Counted from the first letter of the stretch, positions 28,108-38,340 are shown. The stretch: DNA of 64,000 nucleotides from CAIWHR01 sp963734055 (GCA_963734055.1 CAVTFQ010000002.1:868001-932000), one strand, 5' to 3'. Notes: generated by a model not told the origin, from the letters alone. Program-made: numbers and translations.

Positions 28108-29112
28108 CTATTGCCAGAGATCGACGGTCTCGCCCTGGGCGCGCAGGCGCTCGGCGCGGGCCTGGACGAACCGCTGGAACGACGGCTCGCTCTTGTAGGC
28201 GCCGCTCGAGACGTACTCGAGCGCCGAGACGACGTGGAACGGGCGCAGGTAGGCGTCGATACGAAACACTTCGCGGCCGCTCGCGTCGAAGAACACGATC
28301 GCGGGGGTATAGCTGACCCGGAGATCGCGGGCCCACGCGTCGGCCTTGACCCAGGTGCCGTCGGGCGCGATCAGATCGGTGCGCGCGCCGAGCCCGAAGC
28401 GTGCGACGTCGAACGTCCGGAGGGCGGCCTGGACGTCGGGACGCCCCAGCGTCTCGCGGTGGAGCTCGTCGCACGGCGCGCAGTACGGCGTCTCGAAGAC
28501 GACCGCGAGCGGCTTGCTTCCGGCCTTGCGCGTGAGGTCGTAGGGCGGCGACAGGAAGAAGGGCTCGTCCGCGAGCGTCGCGCGCGCGGCTTCGGGGGGC
28601 TTTCGCGCAAGGTACGCCGCAAGCGACTCGCGCCGCTCCTCCTTCGCCGCAACGTAGTCGAGCGCCGCCTCGAACCGGTGCGGCGGCCAGTAGCCGTTGA
28701 GCCGGGCGACGACCGCACCCTTCTCGTCCAAGAACAGGAGCGTCGGCGTGAACTGCACGTCGAGGTGGCGGGCGAGCTCCTTTTCGGTTCGCGTCTGCCC
28801 GTCGATCCAGGTCGTCTCGCGGTCGCCCCAGATGTTGAGCGCGATGGCGACGAAGCGGCGATGCATCTTGTCGACGATCGCGCGCTGCGAGAAGTTCGTC
28901 ACCATGAGCTGCCGGCAGTACGGACAGCCGTCCTGGCCGAAATACACCATCAGCCGGCGTCCTTCCTTCGCCGCGTCGGCGACGTCGTCGCGGAAGTCGA
29001 GGAACGACTCGGTGAACCACGCCGGAATGTCGATCGCGTACGGCGAGGGCTCTTGCGCGCGCGCGCCGGTGGCGGCGACGAACGCGAGACAGGCGATCGC
29101 GAGCAGGCGCAT
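28108..29112 (-). CDS. Exported protein with two thioredoxin-like domains
   Basis: 334 residues with a signal peptide (LLAIACLAFVAATGARAQ). The first thioredoxin fold has CPYC at residues 63-66 (FGQDGCPYCRQ) and the cis-Pro segment FTPTLLFLD. The second has CAPC (FETPYCAPCDEL, about residue 210) and YTPAIVFFD. Two active CxxC sites in one periplasmic chain suggest thiol-disulfide exchange, for example in cytochrome or sulfur-related protein maturation; related proteins are annotated as SoxW- or DsbD-gamma-like. The actual partner is unknown. It sits between the CBS and slipin genes, two bases from the latter's stop. Confidence 0.82.
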   Translation of the reverse strand: MRLLAIACLAFVAATGARAQEPSPYAIDIPAWFTESFLDFRDDVADAAKEGRRLMVYFGQDGCPYCRQLMVTNFSQRAIVDKMHRRFVAIALNIWGDRETTWIDGQTRTEKELARHLDVQFTPTLLFLDEKGAVVARLNGYWPPHRFEAALDYVAAKEERRESLAAYLARKPPEAARATLADEPFFLSPPYDLTRKAGSKPLAVVFETPYCAPCDELHRETLGRPDVQAALRTFDVARFGLGARTDLIAPDGTWVKADAWARDLRVSYTPAIVFFDASGREVFRIDAYLRPFHVVSALEYVSSGAYKSEPSFQRFVQARAERLRAQGETVDLWQ

Positions 29113-29114
29113 CG

Positions 29115-29882
29115 CTATTTCGCCGGCTCCGCGGGTTTGATCGCGCCCATCGCCGAGAGTAGGTCGATGGGAATCGGGAACACGATCGTCGAGCTCTTGT
29201 CGCCCGCGATGTTGCCGAGCGTCTGCAGATAGCGCAGCTGCATCGCCTGCGGCTGGCGGGCGAGCATCTGCGCCGCCTCCAGGAGCTTTTCCGCGGCCTG
29301 CTGCTCGCCCTCGGCGTGGATGATCTTCGCGCGCCGCTCGCGCTCGGCCTCCGCCTGGCGGGCGATCGCGCGGACCATCGTTTCGTTCAGGTCGACCTGC
29401 TTGATCTCGACCAGCGAGACCTTGATGCCCCAGGCGTCGGTCTGAGCGTCGAGCACGCGCTGGATATCGGTGTTCATGCGCTCGCGCTCGGAGAGGAGCT
29501 CGTCCAGCGCGTGCTTCCCGAGCACGGCACGGAGCGTCGTCTGCGCGAGCTGGCTCGTCGCCACGAGGAACTGCGCGACCTGGATCACTGCCTTCTCCGG
29601 ATCCACCACCCGGAAGTAGACGACGGCGTTCACCTTCACCGACACGTTGTCGCGCGTGATCACGTCCTGCGGCGGCACGTCGAGCACGACCGTGCGCAGG
29701 TCCATCCGGACCATCTGCTGGATGCCGGGCACGATGACGATGAGGCCCGGGCCCTTCACCCGCCAGAAGCGGCCGAGCAGGAAGACGACCCCACGCTCGT
29801 ACTCGCGCAGCACGCGGAGCGACGAGACGACGAGGATGACGAGTACGAGGAATACGATGCCTCCGAAGCCGAGGCCGAGCAT
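29115..29882 (-). CDS. Slipin / stomatin-like SPFH protein
   Basis: Membrane-associated SPFH protein of 255 residues. A short N-terminal membrane segment (IVFLVLVILVVSSLRVLREYERGVVFLLGRF) leads into the band-7 domain (GPGLIVIVPGIQQMVRMDLR; DVPPQDVITRDNVSVKVNAV; YFRVVDPEKAVIQV). A coiled-coil region rich in Ala/Glu follows (RQAEAERERRAKIIHAEGE). It is one base from the nfeD gene, the classical partner: NfeD-class proteases cleave stomatin C-termini. Likely role is membrane microdomain organisation or quality control. Confidence 0.93.
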   Translation of the reverse strand: MLGLGFGGIVFLVLVILVVSSLRVLREYERGVVFLLGRFWRVKGPGLIVIVPGIQQMVRMDLRTVVLDVPPQDVITRDNVSVKVNAVVYFRVVDPEKAVIQVAQFLVATSQLAQTTLRAVLGKHALDELLSERERMNTDIQRVLDAQTDAWGIKVSLVEIKQVDLNETMVRAIARQAEAERERRAKIIHAEGEQQAAEKLLEAAQMLARQPQAMQLRYLQTLGNIAGDKSSTIVFPIPIDLLSAMGAIKPAEPAK

Positions 29883-29883
29883 G

Positions 29884-31260
29884 TCAGGCTCCTTTCCCGG
29901 GTGAGTCGTCGGGCACGACGGTGAGCACGAGGCCGTCGCGCCCCGTGACCCGCACGCGCTGGCCGCGCGCGAGCGGCGCCGCCGAGCGCACGCGCCACTG
30001 CTCGCTGTGAATCCGGGCCCAGCCTTCGCCCTCGAAGTCCTCGAGCACGAGCCCGCCGCTGCCGGTCAATTCTTCGCTGCCGGAGACGACGGGGCGCCGG
30101 CGCGCCTTGACCGCCGCACCCGAGACGAAGAACACGAACGCGGCGGTGAACAGCGCGAGGCCTCCGATCACGGAGTACGGAACCCCGAACGCGGGCACGT
30201 CGGTGTCGATCAGCAGCACGGCGCCGATGACGAACGCCACGATGCCGCCGACGCCGAGCGCGCCGAAGCTCCCGATGAAGACCTCCGCGACCATGCAGGC
30301 GATGCCGAGCAGCAGGAGGCCGAGCCCGGCGTAGTTGACCGGCAGCATGTGCAGCGCGAAGAGCCCGAGCAGGAGCGCGATCGTGCCGACGACGCCCGGC
30401 AGCACGAAGCCGGGATTCGAGAACTCGAAGAAGAGGCCGTAGATGCCGATCATCATCAGGATCAGCGCCACGCTCGGATTGGTGATGACGGACAGCAGGC
30501 GATTGCGCCAGTCGGGGGCGAAGGTCACCACTTCGGCGCCGCGCGTCGCGAGCACGACGTCGGTCGCGGCGGCGGTCGTCACTTTCCGGCCGTCGAGCTT
30601 GGCGAGCAGGTCGGGCACGTCGCGAGCCTCGAGGTCGATCACGTGCTGGGCGAGCGCCTCGTCGGCGGACAGGCTCACCGCTTCGCGCACGGCGCGCTCG
30701 CCCCATTCGGCGTTGCGTCCGCGCAGCTGCGCGAGGCCGCGGATGTAGGCGGCCGCGTCGTGGACCTGCTTTCGCTCGAGCGTGGAGGCATCGTCGGCGG
30801 GCGGCGAGGCCTCCTTCTTGCCGGCGTCGGGCTCCTTGGCGGGTTTAGGCGGCGCTGGCGGCGACGCGCCGGGCATCCCGATGTTGATGGGTGTGGCGGC
30901 GCCGAGATTCGTGCCCGGCGCCATCGCGGCGACGTGGCTCGCGTAGAGGATGTACGTGCCGGCGCTTGCCGCGCGCGCGCCGCTCGGCGCGACGAAGGTG
31001 GCGACCGGAACGGGCGACGCGAGGATGCCCTTGATGATGTCGCGCATCGAGGTATCGAGACCACCCGGCGTGTCGATCTCCAGGACGACGAGCTGCGCGT
31101 GCTCGGTGGCCGCGCGCGCGAGGCCGCGCTCGATGTAATCGGCGCTCGCGGGCCCGATCACGCCGGCCAGCGGCATGACCACCACGGTCGGCGGGTTGCT
31201 CGTCGCGGCGAACGCGGCGCCGAACGCGGCCAGCACAACGAGCCGCAGGAACTTCGACAT
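29884..31260 (-). CDS. NfeD-family membrane-bound serine protease
   Basis: 458-residue long-form NfeD. It has a signal/anchor, then a ClpP-like protease domain (VVVMPLAGVIGPASADYIERGL; EIDTPGGLDTSMRDI; PSGARAASAGTYILYASHVA with the likely nucleophile Ser; Lys of the dyad probably in ERKQVHDAAAY). A Pro-rich insertion at about 150-185 separates the dyad residues. Four or so membrane segments follow from about residue 255, ending in a small soluble NfeD OB-fold domain. The adjacent slipin is the expected substrate. Operon with slipin is certain from the one-base spacing. Confidence 0.92.
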   Translation of the reverse strand: MSKFLRLVVLAAFGAAFAATSNPPTVVVMPLAGVIGPASADYIERGLARAATEHAQLVVLEIDTPGGLDTSMRDIIKGILASPVPVATFVAPSGARAASAGTYILYASHVAAMAPGTNLGAATPINIGMPGASPPAPPKPAKEPDAGKKEASPPADDASTLERKQVHDAAAYIRGLAQLRGRNAEWGERAVREAVSLSADEALAQHVIDLEARDVPDLLAKLDGRKVTTAAATDVVLATRGAEVVTFAPDWRNRLLSVITNPSVALILMMIGIYGLFFEFSNPGFVLPGVVGTIALLLGLFALHMLPVNYAGLGLLLLGIACMVAEVFIGSFGALGVGGIVAFVIGAVLLIDTDVPAFGVPYSVIGGLALFTAAFVFFVSGAAVKARRRPVVSGSEELTGSGGLVLEDFEGEGWARIHSEQWRVRSAAPLARGQRVRVTGRDGLVLTVVPDDSPGKGA

Positions 31261-31306
31261 GCCTCCTCCGGTTCCGTCACGGAATCCGGTCGTCGATTAT
31301 GGCACG

Positions 31307-31861
31307 TTAGCGAGCGCCCTGCGCCAGCGCCGCCGCATCGACACCGCGACGCGCGGCCATCTCGTGGCCGATGGACGCCAGCGCTTGGGCATCGAGCGCT
31401 TGCGCGGCCAGCGGAAGGAGCTCGCCTTCCTCGCGCGCGATGTGCGCTTCGTACGCGGTGCGGATGTCCTCGACTTCCTTCGCCGAAAGGGTGGCGCGGT
31501 CGCCCGCCGCGATGCCTGCGAGCTGGGGCCGAAGCCGGCGCCAGCCGGCGGTGAGCGAGTCGTGGTCGCGCAGGAGCGCAGCGATCATCGGCGCTGCCTG
31601 CGCCGGTTTGGCCGCGGCGAGCCGCGGGAAGAGGCTCGCTTCCTCGTCGGCGTGGTGGTTGGCCGCGGCGGTGTCGAAATAGCGAAGGATCGCGCGAGCC
31701 GCGGCGCGCGCGTCGTCGTCGCAGCCGTGCTCCGGCAGGTGACGCTGAAGCCGGTCGAGCGTCGCGAGGTGGCGCTCGATGCGCCGGTGGCACGCCTTGA
31801 GCATCCCGAGCGGGTCGCCGAAGTCGGGCGCGGGCGAGTCGGCGAAGGGATCGGCAGTCAT
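31307..31861 (-). CDS. Hemerythrin-domain protein (HHE)
   Basis: 184-residue helical protein with hemerythrin-like metal-binding His/Glu residues: MLKACHRRIERHLATL, then NHHADEEASLFPRL, LRDHDSLTAGWRRL and YEAHIAREEGELLPLA. Such proteins carry a non-haem di-iron site and act as oxygen, NO or iron-stress binding proteins. A second, frameshifted hemerythrin gene lies upstream at 32030-32654, separated by dispersed repeat D, so the two may be paralogues of one unit extending from the box operon. Confidence 0.85.
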   Translation of the reverse strand: MTADPFADSPAPDFGDPLGMLKACHRRIERHLATLDRLQRHLPEHGCDDDARAAARAILRYFDTAAANHHADEEASLFPRLAAAKPAQAAPMIAALLRDHDSLTAGWRRLRPQLAGIAAGDRATLSAKEVEDIRTAYEAHIAREEGELLPLAAQALDAQALASIGHEMAARRGVDAAALAQGAR

Positions 31862-31909
31862 TGCTTCGAGGCGGAGGATGACGACGGGCCGATTATAGCC
31901 GCGCCCAAG

Positions 31910-32015
31910 AACATTCTCCGTCGTCCCCGCGGAGGCGGGGACCCAGCGACGTTGTAGTGGTTTTTACCCGCAATGACTCAAGTCGCTGGATTCCCGCGTT
32001 CGCGGGAATGACGAC
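31910..32015. repeat. Dispersed repeat, copy D
   Basis: Copy of the double-hairpin element (GTCCCCGCggaGGCGGGGAC; ATTCCCGCGttCGCGGGAAT) with a diverged linker containing a short T-run. It lies just 3' of the leftward hemerythrin gene ending at 32030, between the two hemerythrin genes. Confidence 0.82.
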
Positions 32016-32029
32016 ACCCGGGTCGACGA

Positions 32030-32654
32030 TCATGCGCCGCGGGTGCCGGCGGGCGCGAGCGCCAGGATGCGCCGGTAGAGGGCGTCCGCCTCGTCGCGCG
32101 GTTTCACGCCCGAAAGCGGGTTGTCGTTGTCCCGGAACGCGCGCGCGATCCGCGTCCAGTCGCCGGGCGTGAGACGGCGCCGCGCGAGCGGCAGCAGGAC
32201 GTCTTCCTCCTTCGTCATGTGCCGCCAGTGGAACTCGACGTAAGCGTCGGCCTCGCGCGCGAATTCGGCGAAGCGTGGCGCACCCTCGGCTGCGTAGCCC
32301 GCGAGCGACTGGGCGAGCGCGTCGATCATCGCGGCGCCCTCGGTGTGCTCGGCCTCGAGCCCGGCGACCAGTAGGCGCGGCGGCGGGGTCGCGCCGGACG
32401 AGCGCGGCGAAGAGATAGCGATCCTCCTTCGGGTGATGCAGTTGCTCGGGAAACGCGACGATGTAGTCGAGGAGCGCGCGCAACAGCCGGAAGTCGGGCG
32501 CGCCCCCGTCGTGGATTCGGCGGATCGCGGAGCGCAGCCCATAGAGCACCGACGCGATCGCGAGGTGCTCGTCCTTGATGATCGCGATCGCGGCGGCCGC
32601 CGCGAGGTCCGCATCGGCGGCCGGTGGCGCGATTCGTCGGGCGCCGACGTTCAT
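32030..32654 (-). pseudogene. Second hemerythrin-domain protein, one frameshift
   Basis: The N-terminal half starts at ATG 32654 (MNVGARRIAPPAADADL) with GGAG five bases before it, and contains IIKDEHLAIASVLYGLRSAIRRIH and LHHPKEDRYLFAALVRR. Near 32376-32395, inside a run of GCG/CGGG, the frame shifts by one base and the C-terminal half continues (GLEAEHTEGAAMIDAL; YVEFHWRHMTKEEDVLLPLA; FRDNDNPLSG). Joined, it is a complete hemerythrin-like protein of about 207 residues. It starts 14 bases after boxA and is therefore probably cotranscribed with the oxygenase genes. Because all motifs remain intact, a sequence error is likely. Confidence 0.8.
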
Positions 32655-32668
32655 AGGGACTCCGCCGT

Positions 32669-33910
32669 TCAATACGTTTCGACGTGGTAGCGCCCCTGCG
32701 TCCTGAGCTCGGGCAGGAGCGCGTCCCAGTCGGCGCCGTGTGCACGAAACGCTTCGCGGAAGGCCTGGTCGACGCCCTGTTCCATGCCCTTGAGGCCGCA
32801 GATGTAGACGTGCGCGTTGCCGTCGCGGACGAGGCGCACGACGTCGGCGCCGCGGGCCCGGATCCGGTCCTGGACGTACTGCTTCGGCTCTCCGGGGACG
32901 CGCGAGAACGCGAAGTTGATGTCGATGAAATCCTTCGGCAGCTTCTGGAGCGGCCCGAAGTACGGCAGCTCGGCCGGCGCGCGCGCGCCGAAGAACAGCA
33001 TCAGCGTGCCTCCCTCCTTGAGCGCGACCCGGCGGCGGCGGCGCTCGGTCATCGCGCGCATCGGCGCGGAGCCGGTGCCGGTGCAGACCATGAGCAGGCT
33101 CGAGCCCGGGTGGTTCGGCATGAGGAACGACGTGCCGTACGGGCCGACGACCTTGACCTCGTCGCCCTTCTTCAGGTCGCAGAGGTAGTTCGACGCGACG
33201 CCGCGGACCGGCTTCCCGCCGTGGTCCTCGGTGACGCGCTTCACCGTCAGCGAGACGTTGTTGTAGCGCGGGCGCTCGCCCTCGCGCGGGCTCGCGATCG
33301 AGTAGAGGCGCACGTGGTGCGCGCGTCCGTTCGCGTCGACGCCCGGCGGGACGATGCCGACCGTCTGGCCTTCGAGCACGGGGAACGCGGTGCCTCCGAA
33401 GTCGAGCACGATGTGGCGGATGTCGGCGGAGGCGTCGTCGGCGGTCAGCCGGAAATTGCCCGAGACGGCCGCGATTGCGGGGCGCGCGAGCGTGTACAGG
33501 TTGACGTACGGGTGCGCGGCCGACCACGGTGGCGGCACCTCGCCGCCCTGGCCCGCCGTCGCAACCGACCGGATTTCCGCGACCTCGGGCGGCACCTCGG
33601 CGTCGACGCCGGCGGGGATCTCGCCCTGCGCGGGCAGGCTGTCCCAGGCGAGCTGCTCGGTCAGCGTGTACGGCTTCGCGCGGTCGACCTGCCGCCAGTT
33701 GTCGATCGCGCCGGTCGGGCATGGCGAAATGCACTCGTTGCAGGCGTTGCACTTGGCCGCGTCGACGACGTAGTTGCGCGAGTCGTGCGTGATCGCGTCC
33801 ACCGGACACGTCTCCTCGCACGTATTGCAGCGGATGCAGATCTCGGGATCGATCAGGTGCTGGCGCAGCACCGCCGCAGTGGCAAAAGTAGGGTCAGACC
33901 CGACTTTCAT
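32669..33910 (-). CDS. boxA: Benzoyl-CoA 2,3-epoxidase reductase subunit BoxA
   Basis: NADPH-dependent iron-sulfur flavoprotein that passes electrons to BoxB. The 413 residues begin with a two-[4Fe-4S] ferredoxin domain (CIRCNTCEETCPVDA and CNACNECISPCPTGA), followed by a ferredoxin-NADP reductase-type module with RLYSIASPREGE (FAD), GPYGTSFLMP, and MVCTGTGSAPMRAM (NADPH). The start is unusual: residues 2-9 (KVGSDPTF) are encoded by a palindromic repeat at 33884-33907, and homologous sequence begins only at about LRQHLIDPEIC. An AGAGGA lies about 10 bases before the ATG at 33910. It follows boxB in the leftward box operon. Confidence 0.93.
   Translation of the reverse strand: MKVGSDPTFATAAVLRQHLIDPEICIRCNTCEETCPVDAITHDSRNYVVDAAKCNACNECISPCPTGAIDNWRQVDRAKPYTLTEQLAWDSLPAQGEIPAGVDAEVPPEVAEIRSVATAGQGGEVPPPWSAAHPYVNLYTLARPAIAAVSGNFRLTADDASADIRHIVLDFGGTAFPVLEGQTVGIVPPGVDANGRAHHVRLYSIASPREGERPRYNNVSLTVKRVTEDHGGKPVRGVASNYLCDLKKGDEVKVVGPYGTSFLMPNHPGSSLLMVCTGTGSAPMRAMTERRRRRVALKEGGTLMLFFGARAPAELPYFGPLQKLPKDFIDINFAFSRVPGEPKQYVQDRIRARGADVVRLVRDGNAHVYICGLKGMEQGVDQAFREAFRAHGADWDALLPELRTQGRYHVETY
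33884..33907. repeat. GGGTCNGACCC palindrome inside the boxA start
   Basis: Arms AAAGTAGGGTC and GACCCGACTTT around a single A, with one internal mismatch. It matches the perfect palindrome at 33961-33985. It overlaps the first codons of boxA and is translated as part of the N-terminus. Confidence 0.8.
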
Positions 33911-33960
33911 CGACGTTCATCCTCTATCGGGGGCAGGGCCGGATGGGATCGCCATTGCCA

Positions 33961-33985
33961 AAAAGTAGGGTCTGACCCTACTTTT
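33961..33985. repeat. Perfect 25-base palindrome directly after boxB
   Basis: AAAAGTAGGGTC and GACCCTACTTTT are perfect 12-base arms around a central T. The last base is the first base of the boxB stop triplet on the opposite strand. The T-rich outer end could act as a terminator or processing signal. It is the second copy of the boxA start palindrome, 53 bases away. Confidence 0.85.
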
Positions 33986-35409
33986 CAGCTGAAGCGGACG
34001 TACTCGAACTCGACCGGCTGGTTGTTGATGCCGCGCGCGGGCGGCGCGATCCAGTTCGCGAACTTGCCCGGCTCCGCGACGCGTCCCATCAGCGAGGCCA
34101 CGAACGCACGGTCCGCCTCGGAGGGAAGCCACGCGGCATGTCGATGCGTCCAGTCGGCTTCGCCGACGACGTGGCCCTCGGGATCGACCCGGACCGCGGC
34201 GAGCGGTCCGATCTTCCGATTGAACGCCTTGTGCGGCGCCCGGAACCGGAACGCGATGCCGGCCTTCTCGACGATCCTGTTCCAGCGCTCGATGCCGGCG
34301 ACCGCGTCCTTCACGTAGTCGTCGCGGAGCTTCTCGTTCAGCGCGTTCAGCGCCGGCGCCTGCACGACGGCGAGCTGCCCGTCGCGCACCTCGAGGACCG
34401 GGTAGGTGGCGCCGGCCAGCAGGTGGTCGTCGCCGAGCTTCGTCTCCTCGAAGCGGCCCTTGAGGCCGGTCGAATAGAAGGTCGCCGCGTTCGACGAGAC
34501 GTCCGCGCCGAACAGGTCCATCGTCACGCTGAAGTGGAAGTTGAGGTAACGCTGGATCGTCGGCAGGTCGATCAGGCCGAGCGCGCGGACCTTCGCCGGA
34601 TCGTCGATCTTGTGCTGGACCATCGCCTCGCACGTGCGCTGGATGATGCGGCCCACGCCGGACTCGCCGACGAACATGTGGTGCGCTTCCTCGGTCAGCA
34701 TGAACCGGCACGTGCGCGCGAGCGGATCGAAGCCGGACTCGGCCAGCGAGCAGAGCTGGTACTTGCCGTCGCGGTCGGTGAAATACGTGAACATGAAGAA
34801 GGACAGCCAGTCGGGTGTACGCTCGTTGAAGGCACCGAGGATCCGCGGGTTGTCGGCGTCGCCCGAGCGGCGCTCGAGCAGCGCCTCGGCCTCCTCGCGG
34901 CCGTCGCGTCCGAAATAGGCGTGGAGCAGGTACACCATCGCCCACAGGTGGCGGCCTTCCTCGACGTTGACCTGGAACAGGTTCCTGAGGTCGTAGAGCG
35001 ACGGGCACGTGAGGCCGAGGTGGCGCTGCTGCTCGACCGACGCGGGCTCGGTGTCGCCCTGCGTGACGATCAGGCGGCGCAGGTTCGCCCGGTATTCGCC
35101 GGGCACTTCCTGCCACGCGGGCTCGCCCTTGTGCGCGCCGAAGTTGACCTTGCGGTCGGCCTCCGCGGGCGTGAGGAAGATGCCCCAGCGATAGTCGGGC
35201 ATCTTCACGTAGTCGAAATGCGCCCAGCCCTTGGGCTCGACGCTGACCGCCGTGCGCAGGTAGACGTCGGTGCTCGCGGTGCCCTCGGGCCCCATGTCGG
35301 CCCACCAGTGCAGGAACTCGGGCTGCCAGTGCTCGAGCGCGCGCTGCAGCGTCTTGTTGCTCGCGAGCTCCACGTTGTTCGGGATCTTTTCGCCGTAGTC
35401 GATGCTCAT
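33985..35409 (-). CDS. boxB: Benzoyl-CoA 2,3-epoxidase oxygenase subunit BoxB
   Basis: Di-iron monooxygenase that epoxidises the ring of benzoyl-CoA using O2 and electrons from BoxA. Length of 474 residues is normal. The N-terminus MSIDYGEKIPNNVELASNKT is canonical, fixing the start at 35409 (an ATG 12 bases upstream is an alternative). Likely iron ligands lie in VNVEEGRHLWAMVYLLHAYF and LTEEAHHMFVGESGVGR, the E-x-x-H pairs of the ferritin-like core. It lies between boxC (with repeat E in the gap) and boxA. Confidence 0.96.
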   Translation of the reverse strand: MSIDYGEKIPNNVELASNKTLQRALEHWQPEFLHWWADMGPEGTASTDVYLRTAVSVEPKGWAHFDYVKMPDYRWGIFLTPAEADRKVNFGAHKGEPAWQEVPGEYRANLRRLIVTQGDTEPASVEQQRHLGLTCPSLYDLRNLFQVNVEEGRHLWAMVYLLHAYFGRDGREEAEALLERRSGDADNPRILGAFNERTPDWLSFFMFTYFTDRDGKYQLCSLAESGFDPLARTCRFMLTEEAHHMFVGESGVGRIIQRTCEAMVQHKIDDPAKVRALGLIDLPTIQRYLNFHFSVTMDLFGADVSSNAATFYSTGLKGRFEETKLGDDHLLAGATYPVLEVRDGQLAVVQAPALNALNEKLRDDYVKDAVAGIERWNRIVEKAGIAFRFRAPHKAFNRKIGPLAAVRVDPEGHVVGEADWTHRHAAWLPSEADRAFVASLMGRVAEPGKFANWIAPPARGINNQPVEFEYVRFS

Positions 35410-35424
35410 TGCACGCTCCATGAG

Positions 35425-35500
35425 TTCGTCGTCCCCGCGCAGGCGGGGACCCAGTGACTTTGAAAGGAACGCCGCTGGATTCCCGCCTTCGCGGGAATGA
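35425..35500. repeat. Dispersed repeat, copy E (shortened)
   Basis: Copy of the double-hairpin element with a short linker (GTCCCCGCgcaGGCGGGGAC; ATTCCCGCcttCGCGGGAAT). It lies in the boxC-boxB gap, 24 bases 3' of the boxC stop, so it is inside the box transcript and may set unequal expression of boxC and boxB. Confidence 0.82.
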
Positions 35501-35524
35501 GCGCGCGCCGGGCATGTCGTGCGT

Positions 35525-37213
<1,689 letters not shown>

Positions 37214-37237
37214 GGATACCTCCGTTTGAATGCCTGG

Positions 37238-38134
37238 TCAGGCGGCGACGGCTTCGCGGAGCTTGGCGAGGCTCTGCGCCGATGTCTCGCCGGTCGTGTC
37301 GATCGCGAGGTCCGCCTTGCGGTACAGCGGGATGCGCGCCTCGAGAATGCGCGTCAGGTCTTCCATCGCCTCGGCGTTGCCCTGCATCGGCCGGAAGTCG
37401 CCCTGCGCGACCACGCGCGCCATGTGCTCGTCGGGCGAGGCCTTCACCCAGACCGTGTAGCAGCTGAGCAGCAGCAGGTTGTACGTCTCGGGCTCGGAGA
37501 CGATGCCGCCGCCGACGGTCATCACCATCTCGGCGTTCGACTCGATGATGCGTTCGAGGCAGCGGCGCTCGATGCGGCGGTAGCCGGCCTGCCCGTAGAG
37601 GAGGAAGACCTCGGACAGGCCGATGCCGGCCTCGCGCTCGATCTCGCGGTCGAGCTCGACGAAGGCGCAGCCGCGGTCTTTCGCGAGCGCCGCGCCGAGC
37701 GTCGTCTTGCCGGCGCCGCGCAGGCCGACGAGCGCGATCCGCTTCTTGCGCGCGGCCTCTTCGTGGCCGAAGTCGCGCATCAGGCGGAACACGACGTCCT
37801 CGAGGCGATGCTCGGGCAGGCGCTCGAGGAAGCGGCGGATCAGCCGCTGCTCGACCGAGCTCTCCTGCGGGTCGAGCAGCTCCGTCACCGGAACGCCGAG
37901 CGCGCGCGCGACGCTCCGCAGGAGCAGGACCGACGCGTTGCCTTCGCCGGCTTCGAGCTGGGCGAGATAGCGCTCCGACACGTTCGCGTTCTGCGACAGG
38001 ATCTTCCGCGCCATCCCGCGGCGCTCGCGCGCCTCGCGGACGTGCCGGCCCATCGCCACCAGGAATTCGGTGTCGTCCGCTTGCTGGGCGGCATCGTCAG
38101 GCGCGGCGGTGACCCGTGGTTCGGTGGCGGCCAT
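37238..38134 (-). CDS. boxR: BoxR-type transcriptional regulator (XRE HTH + shikimate kinase-like)
   Basis: Repressor family (BoxR/BzdR) that senses benzoyl-CoA. The 298-residue protein has an N-terminal XRE-type helix-turn-helix (LVAMGRHVREARERRGMARK, NVSERYLAQLEAGEGNASV), a linker, and a C-terminal shikimate-kinase-like domain with Walker A IALVGLRGAGKTTLG, ELDREIEREAGIGLSEVFLLYGQAGYRR and GGGIVSEPETYNLLL. The ATG at 38134 fits a promoter whose -10 lies at 38165-38170; upstream ATGs would fall in or before that -10. It is first in the boxRCBA operon and presumably controls both divergent operons, and perhaps the anaerobic genes too. Confidence 0.94.
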   Translation of the reverse strand: MAATEPRVTAAPDDAAQQADDTEFLVAMGRHVREARERRGMARKILSQNANVSERYLAQLEAGEGNASVLLLRSVARALGVPVTELLDPQESSVEQRLIRRFLERLPEHRLEDVVFRLMRDFGHEEAARKKRIALVGLRGAGKTTLGAALAKDRGCAFVELDREIEREAGIGLSEVFLLYGQAGYRRIERRCLERIIESNAEMVMTVGGGIVSEPETYNLLLLSCYTVWVKASPDEHMARVVAQGDFRPMQGNAEAMEDLTRILEARIPLYRKADLAIDTTGETSAQSLAKLREAVAA

Positions 38135-38161
38135 GGCAGGGCGGGGTGGCGAGGAGTGGCA

Positions 38162-38194
38162 GGCAATATAATGCATGTCCAGCGGATGCGTCAA
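38162..38194 (-). promoter_or_regulatory. Promoter of the boxRCBA operon with TGCA-N6-TGCC motif
   Basis: On the minus strand TTGACG (38189-38194) and TATATT (38165-38170) are 18 bases apart. Overlapping the -10 is TGCA-TTATAT-TGCC (38162-38175), one mismatch from the TGCA-N6-TGCA operator known for the related BzdR repressor. Autorepression by BoxR is inferred. Confidence 0.55.
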
Positions 38195-38298
38195 GAACTT
38201 TACGTCCAGTCGCCTGCGCTTGGAGCCTCGGGACGCTCGCACGGTTCCCCCGGTATCGGCGCTCGCCTCCGAGCGCCTCCGAGTGGCGGATTGCGATA

Positions 38299-38340
38299 TG
38301 CTGTATTGTGCTTGACGACTAATTTGACATGATCTAAAGT
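38299..38340 (+). promoter_or_regulatory. Promoter of the divergent benzoate uptake/activation operon
   Basis: TTGACG (38312-38317) and TAAAGT (38335-38340) are 17 bases apart. TGCT-GTATTG-TGCT at 38299-38312 abuts the -35 and resembles TGCA-N6-TGCA with two mismatches. It would let BoxR control both directions. The 230-base region is AT-richer than its surroundings. Confidence 0.5.
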
